Positions 59,336 to 64,000 of a DNA stretch of 64,000 nucleotides are shown in pieces; the first letter of the stretch is position 1; the number at the start of each line of letters is the position of its first letter. Origin of the DNA: JBKPNJ01 sp963695705 (GTDB lineage Bacteria; Actinomycetota; Actinomycetes; Propionibacteriales; Nocardioidaceae); assembly GCA_963695705.1 (NCBI GenBank), contig CAVOHB010000001.1, forward strand, positions 209,735-273,734, given 5' to 3'. Made by a program: the position numbers and the translations under genes. The notes under the pieces were generated by a model, which saw only the letters and a list, made by a program, of their open reading frames with translations, had not been told where the DNA came from and searched no databases.

Positions 59336-60665
59336 GGTCGGCACTCGTCGTCGGACGGACCCGGGGCCGTGCGACTCGTGTCGAGCGAGTCCGCGGCGGC
59401 CGGGCTCGCACTGCTCGACGCCCCCGACATCGACAGCGTCGTCGAGGCCAACCGCGAGCTCGCCGGCCAGCTGCTCGCCGCGGCCGATCTCTGGATCTTC
59501 GTCACGACAGCGGCCCGCTACGCCGACGCTGTGCCGTGGCACCTGTTGCGCGAGGCCAGCGAGCGGATCCCGCCGTCGCCGTCGTGCTCATCGGGTGCCG
59601 CCCCCCGCCGTCGACGAGATCCGCACCCACCTTGCCGCCATGCTGCGCGAGCAGGGACTCGAGCGCGCCCCCATCTTCACCGTCCTCGAGTCGGAGCTCG
59701 TCGACGGGCTGTTGCCACCCGACCAGGTCGAGCGACTGCGCGGGTGGCTCGCGGCCTTGGCCGGCGACGCGCAGGCCCGCGCCGTCGTCGTGCGCCAGAC
59801 GCTCGAGGGGGCGCTGACCTCGCTCGACGTGCGCGCCCAGGCCCTGCTGGCTGCGGGCGCCGAGCAGGCAGCGGCAGGCGAGGCGCTCCGCGAAGCGGCT
59901 CGGACGGCATACGCCGACGCCGTCACCCAGGTGCACGACGGCATGGAGGACGGCAGCCTGCTGCGCGGCGAGGTGCTCGCGCGCTGGCAGGAGTTCGTCG
60001 GCACCGGGGAGTTCGGCCGCCAGGTCGAGTCGACGGTGTCGCGGATGCGGGACCGCTTCACCTCCTTCCTCAAAGGTGAGCCCGCGCGTGCAGACGATCT
60101 CGGGGAGGCGCTGCAGTCCGGCGTCGAGGCACTCGTCTCCAACCGCGCCGAGCTCGCAGCGTCCACGACGGCCCGCGCGTGGCGGGTCCTGCCCGGCGGC
60201 GACCAGCTGCTCACCGCGGACCCCCGGCTCGCCCGTTCGAGCGACACGGCGACCGCTCGCGCCGAGCGCCTCGTGCGCGACTGGCAAGGCGACATCCTCG
60301 AGATGGTTCGGGCCGAGGGCAAGGACCGTCGCACGACGGCCCGCATCATGGCGTATGGCGTCAACGGCCTGGGTGTGGTGCTCATGCTCGTCACCTTCGC
60401 GAGCACGGCCGGGGTCACCGGGGCCGAGATCGGCATCGCGGGCGGGACGGCTGTCGTCGGACAGAAGCTTCTCGAGGCCGTCTTCGGCGACCAGGCGGTG
60501 CGCGAGCTGGCCCGTCAGGCGCGGGAGCGCCTGCTGGCCCGCGTCGAGGAGCTCTATGCCACCGAGTGCGAGCGCTACGAAGGAGCAGTGACGACGGTGC
60601 ACGTCGATGCCGAGAAGACGCAGCAGCTCGAGCAGGCCGCTGCGGCATTGCGGGCCGCCCGATAG
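59335..60665 (+). pseudogene. 5'-truncated, frameshifted dynamin-like GTPase
   Basis: From ~59,345 a frame reads GPGAVRLVSSESAAAGLALL then DAPDIDSVVEANRELAG (G3-like) and FVTTAARYADAVPW, with no P-loop before it. After ~59,585 two small indels move it to the frame beginning VPPPAVDEIRTHLAAMLREQ (59,595), which runs to the TAG at 60,663-60,665 with two C-terminal hydrophobic helices (VNGLGVVLMLVTFASTAGV). It resembles the first of a GTPase pair common in Intrasporangiaceae-type actinobacteria. Missing G1 and the shifts mean it is not functional as written. Confidence 0.75.
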
Positions 60666-62352
60666 TCCCTGAAGCTGGGCCGCGCGAAGGTCAAGCCGGT
60701 GTCGGCGGCCGAGGTCGGCGAGCGCACGAGCGCCTTGTCCATGGCCCTGCCTGCACCGGGCGGCCCAGGCGGAGGCCGGAGGCGGTCGACCGGGCCGCTG
60801 CGTCGTCGACAAGGCGGTCGAGCGCGGGGGCATCTCCAGTGACCACACGGTCGTCGCGCTGGCCGGCGCGACGGGCAGCGGCAAGGTCACTCTTCAACGC
60901 CCTCGTAGGGGCCGACGTCGCCACGATCGGAGCACGGCGCCCCACGACCTCCTTGCCGACCGCTGCGATCTGGGGGGACGCCGACGCCAGCGAGCTGCTC
61001 GACTGGCTCGCCGTCGACAAGCGCCACGTCGTCGAGGCTGCTGCGACCCGGCACGACGGCCCTACCGGCTCGGCCTCCTCCGGGGCCCTGGACGGACTCG
61101 CGCTCCTCGACCTGCCTGACTTCGACTCGCGGGAGCTCGCCCACCGCGTCGAGGCCGAGCGGGTGCTCGAGCTCGTCGACGTCTTCGTGTGGGTCACCGA
61201 CCCGCAGAAGTATGCCGATGCCCGTCTGCACGACGACTTCGTCTCCATCATCTCGCGCCACGGGGCCGTGACGCTGGCCGTGCTCAACCAGTGCGACCGA
61301 CTGTCGGAGGCCGGCGTCAAGGCGGTCGTCAGCGACCTGCTGCGCTCCTCGAGTCCGACGGCGTGGGCACGGCCACGGTCCTGCCCACCTCCACGGTGAC
61401 GGGGATGGGCCTCGACGAGCTGCGCCAGCGCCTCGCCAACGCGGTTGCGGGACATGCCGCCTCGCGTCAGCGGCTGCGCTCGGACGTCGTCAGCGCCGCA
61501 TCCACGTTGCGGCGCGGGGTCGCCGACCGTGAGCCCGACGCCGGCTCTCTCGACCGCCGCGCTCTCGACACCTCCCTCGCGCGGTCGGCAGGGGTGCCGA
61601 TCGTCCTCGACGCCGTCGCACGCGACTACCGTCGTGAGGCCTTCGCCCACACGGGCTGGCTCTTCGCCCGCTGGACGAAGGGCTTCGCCGCCGACCCCTT
61701 GCGGCGGCTGCGTCTCGACCGCACGGGCGGGCGCGAACCGATCCAGGTCGCGATCGAGGGGGCAGACGTGCGTGCCGTCCTCGGTCGCTCGTCGATCCCG
61801 GCCCCGACCGCGGCCACGGTCTCGGCGGTCGATCTCGCGACGCGCACCTTCGTGCGCGAGGCGACCGATGGCCTGCCAGTCCGGTGGCAGCAGTCTGTCG
61901 AGGATGTCGTCGACGCGGGGGATGGCGGCTTGGCCGACGCCCTTGACCAGGCCATGCTCACCACCTCGTTGCGAGCGAGACGACCGATCTGGTGGCTCGT
62001 GGTCAACATCGTGCAGTGGACCCTCGGACTGATCGCCATCGCCGGGCTCGTCTGGCTGGCCGTGCTGTGGGTCGTGGGCCTCCTGGCGCTGCCGCGCCTC
62101 GAGACACCCGCCGTCGGGATCCTTCCCGTCCCGTTGCTCATGCTTGTGGGGGGAGTGCTGCTCGGGCTCGGCATGGGGGTGCTGTCGCGGTGGTGGGCGC
62201 GCATCGGCGCGCGACGCCGTCGCGCCGTCGTGGGTCGACGCCTGACAGCGTCGGTCGCCGCGGTCGCCGACGAGCGCATCCTCGCTCCCGTGTCCGAGGT
62301 GCTGGCTCGGCACCGCGAGACACGGTCGCACCTCGACGTCGCTGCGCGCTGA
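60663..62352 (+). pseudogene. Second dynamin/YfjP-like membrane GTPase, multiple frameshifts
   Basis: Pieces in three frames assemble into one protein: SLKLGR..PVSAAEVGERTSAL (60,666-60,740), VVDKAVERGGISS..VALAGATGSGK (P-loop, ~60,812-60,885), LFNALVGADVATIGARRPTTS (G1/G2), LLDLPDFDS (G3), VLNQCDR (G4 NxxD-like), then after a shift near 61,350 VGTATVLPTSTVTGMGLDEL to the end, with membrane helices WWLVVNIVQWTLGLIAIAGL and LLMLVGGVLLGLGMGVL. At least four indels separate the pieces. An inserted A at ~60,664 may have destroyed the ATG (CGATAG for CGATG). Confidence 0.75.
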
Positions 62353-62705
62353 GGACCCGAGCGTCCATCCGAACACTGAGGGTTCGGCGCTGAGGGTTCG
62401 AGCGCTGAGGGTTCGAGCGCTGAGGTTTCGAGCGCTCGCAGCATCGGCGCTGGGCGCCCCGCGGGATGTGCCTGCCAGCGTTGAACATCGAGCACTGAGT
62501 CGGAGCACTGGGGCCCGGGCGCTGCGGTCGCGGCCCCGAGGCCGCGGCACACGCGGGGGAGGCAGTCGTCCTCCACACCTCCTCCGGAGGCCGCGGCGTC
62601 GTCCACAGAGTCGCCGCGCGCTCTTCTGCCGATCGTGAGCCGCGACGCACAGTGGGCCTCATCGGTGACGACCGCGTCGCCGCACCCAGACGAGGAGCAC
62701 TGCGC
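62353..62705. other. Intergenic region between GTPase and SSB-like gene
   Basis: About 350 bp without a credible gene. The left part holds a 15-bp minisatellite (next entry); the right end has a GAGGAG ribosome site for the SSB-like gene. Confidence 0.6.
62373..62437. repeat. 15-bp minisatellite (GCGCTGAGGGTTCGA), about 4 copies
   Basis: Units CACTGAGGGTTCGG, CGCTGAGGGTTCGAG twice and CGCTGAGGTTTCGAG follow at exact 15-bp spacing, ending in a partial CGCTCG. Related TGAG/GCACTG words continue less regularly to about 62,510. Confidence 0.85.
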
Positions 62706-63389
62706 ATGAACGAGACCCGCATCACCGTGCACGGCAACGTCGTTACCGACCCGGTGCAGCGCACCGGCCGCACGGGCAGCATCTACACCACTTTCCGCGT
62801 CGCCCACACGCCCTATCGACGCGGCGCCGACGGTCGGTACTACGACGGCGAGACGAGCTTCTACAGCGTCATCACCTTCAGCGCCCTCGCGGCCAACGCT
62901 GCCGTGGCCCTCCGCAAGGGTCAGCCGATCGTCGCCGAGGGGAACCTGACCGTGAAGCAGTACGTCGGCAGCGACGGCCAGCCGCGCACCACGGCCGAGA
63001 TCGACGCCGACCACATCGGCCACGACCTGTCGTGGGGCCGAGCCATCTTCGAGCGGGTGAGCCGCGCGGCCGCGCTCGGTCACGACCGCATCGACCCCGA
63101 CATCCAGGCCACGGTGCGGGCGATCGCCGAGGGGCAGGCTCCGCCCTCCGACGGGAAGGCTCCGCCTTCCGAGGCGCGACCCGCGCACGTCGACGTGGAC
63201 GGCGTCGTCCACGACGACTACGACGGTGACCTCGTGCACCCGCACGTCGAAGACCCCGACGTCGAAGACCCCGACGTCGAAGACCCCGACGTCGAAGACC
63301 CCGACGTCGAAGACCCCGGCTCCGTTCGGACCTACCTGGGCGACCCCGAGACCGACGAGTACGAGGTCGTGCCCCCGCTGTCGGCCTGA
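62706..63389 (+). CDS. Single-stranded DNA-binding protein-like, with repeat-encoded acidic tail
   Basis: 227 residues. An OB-fold domain occupies residues ~1-115 (RITVHGNVVTDPVQRTGRTG, FYSVITFSALAANAAVALRK and VKQYVGSDGQPRTTAEIDAD), as in short actinobacterial SSB paralogues. The C-terminal part is acidic and contains five VEDPD repeats. It ends EVVPPLSA and lacks the DDDIPF-type tip used by replicative SSB to recruit partners, so it is probably an auxiliary SSB. ATG at 62,706 behind GAGGAG. Confidence 0.85.
   Translation: MNETRITVHGNVVTDPVQRTGRTGSIYTTFRVAHTPYRRGADGRYYDGETSFYSVITFSALAANAAVALRKGQPIVAEGNLTVKQYVGSDGQPRTTAEIDADHIGHDLSWGRAIFERVSRAAALGHDRIDPDIQATVRAIAEGQAPPSDGKAPPSEARPAHVDVDGVVHDDYDGDLVHPHVEDPDVEDPDVEDPDVEDPDVEDPGSVRTYLGDPETDEYEVVPPLSA
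63246..63320 (+). repeat. Five tandem 15-bp units encoding VEDPD
   Basis: GTCGAAGACCCCGAC is repeated four times without change and a fifth time with one base different (GGC for GAC). It is in frame in the SSB-like gene. Perfect nucleotide identity indicates recent expansion. Confidence 0.93.
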
Positions 63390-63610
63390 CCGCGCGCGAG
63401 AGCAAGGCCAGCAGGGCCGCCAGCCCGCCAGCCGCGCGCAGGGCCGCCGGCCCCGCCAGCCCGCGAGAAGAGAGGTCAGCTAGGGGCGGGCGCCCCGCCA
63501 GCCCCGCCAGCCCGCGAGAGCGCGAGGCCAGCAGGGGCGCGGCAGCCCCGCCAGCTCGCCAGCCCGCGATGAGCGCAGGCCGGCAGGGGCCGCCAGCCCC
63601 GCCAGCCCGC
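63390..63610. repeat. GC-rich low-complexity DNA built of GCCAGC/CCCGCCAGC words
   Basis: Words such as CCCGCCAGCCCCGCCAGCCC, GCGAGAG and GGCCAGCAGGG recur irregularly. Open frames across it on both strands are compositional artefacts. I see no gene. Confidence 0.65.
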
Positions 63611-63690
63611 GGCTTGGTGGTCCTCGCGGTTGTCGAGGGGGTCGCGGCTGGCACGCCGCCGGCGTCGGGTCGACGTGCGTCACTGGTTGT

Positions 63691-63995
63691 CTGCTCTGCT
63701 GGGCGCGGAGCAGGACGTGAGCCGTGTGACTTGTCTTCTGCTCCGCCTCGCGGAGCAGGACGAGGGCGCGTGTGACTCGTCGTCTGCTCCGCTTCGCGGA
63801 GCAGGACATGCGCCGTGTGACTCGTCTGTCTGCTCCGCTTCGCGGAGCAGGACGCGGGCCTGACGCGTGACTCGTCGTTCTGCTCGCGCTCCGCGGAGCA
63901 CGGCATGGGCCGTGTGACTGGTCGTCTGCTCCGCTTCGCGGAGCAGGGCGTGGGCCTGACGTGTGACTCGGCTCCTGCTCCGCTCCGTGGAGCAG
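63691..63995. repeat. Array of seven 46-50 bp repeats, each with a CTGCTCCGC/GCGGAGCAG hairpin
   Basis: Hairpins start at 63,691 (degenerate), 63,738, 63,784, 63,830, 63,880, 63,925 and 63,975, spaced 45-50 bp. The consensus hairpin is CTGCTCCGC-TTC-GCGGAGCAG, a perfect 9-bp stem with 3-nt loop; between hairpins is a conserved linker near GGACG..GGCC..CGTGTGACTCGTCGT. The array runs off the window end. Confidence 0.9.
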
Positions 63996-64000
63996 GATGT

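Noticed and set aside
60691..63245. Long minus-strand frames (619 and 539 codons) opposite the GTPase and SSB genes
   Set aside because: Composition and position mark them as shadows of the plus-strand genes.
63691..64000. CRISPR array
   Set aside because: The repeated part is about 40 of 46-50 bp, spacers would be under 10 bp and similar to each other, and no cas gene is present.

Overview
The window is high-GC actinobacterial DNA. Gene order over most of it matches two blocks I know from Mycobacterium tuberculosis. Positions 260-12117 (acyltransferase, SDR enzyme, tiny basic ribosome-associated protein, excisionase-type HTH, proC, sugar isomerase, Ppx/GppA, Cys-rich protein) correspond to the Rv0502-Rv0495c neighbourhood. 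Positions 13749-40513 (radA, disA, mutY, clpC, lsr2, lysS, coaX, panC, Rossmann/DUF2520 protein, PH proteins, DUF3180, folK-folB-folP-folE, ftsH, hpt, tilS, zinc metalloprotease, dacB, ppa) correspond to roughly Rv3585-Rv3628. An NTF2-like gene between folP and folB and two Lsr2 paralogues suggest a free-living relative of Frankiales or Geodermatophilales; this placement is inferred from gene order only.

Layout. 1-13.5 kb: lipid acyltransferase and SDR, acuC, trpS behind a Trp leader-peptide attenuator, proline synthesis (proC) beside proline dehydrogenase, a TetR/ABC-exporter module, a phosphatase/isomerase pair, two small enzymes. 13.7-20 kb: DNA repair and c-di-AMP (radA, disA, mutY), a secreted protein, a divergent TetR/SMR efflux pair. 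20-40.5 kb: the housekeeping block, nearly all on the minus strand with many 4-bp stop/start overlaps (folate genes, PH pair, panC/DUF2520). 40.5-59.3 kb: accessory region on both strands: NlpC/P60 hydrolase, S9 peptidase, a 650-bp repeat-rich noncoding stretch, ThuA-like gene, lutABC, flavoprotein reductase, MFS exporter, secreted phosphoesterase, polyphosphate glucokinase, cyclase/ATPase regulator, sugar kinase. At about 59,335 two genes that have both lost their 5' ends meet head to head. From there to the end lie two frameshifted dynamin-like GTPases, an SSB-like protein, a 15-bp minisatellite and a 46-50 bp hairpin array. I suspect a misjoin or rearrangement there.

Regulation visible in the sequence: a complete leader-peptide attenuator before trpS; a TetR-type palindrome covering the -10/start of a probably leaderless ABC exporter; paired palindromes between tetR and smr; several clear hairpin terminators.

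Quality: four conserved genes (plsC-like, proC, proline dehydrogenase, radA) each carry one frameshift explained by a single extra base in a short homopolymer. Systematic sequencing error is more likely than gene decay. I found no tRNA, rRNA, CRISPR array, insertion sequence or phage gene. No obviously new multi-gene system is present; the most unusual material is regulatory and repeat DNA.
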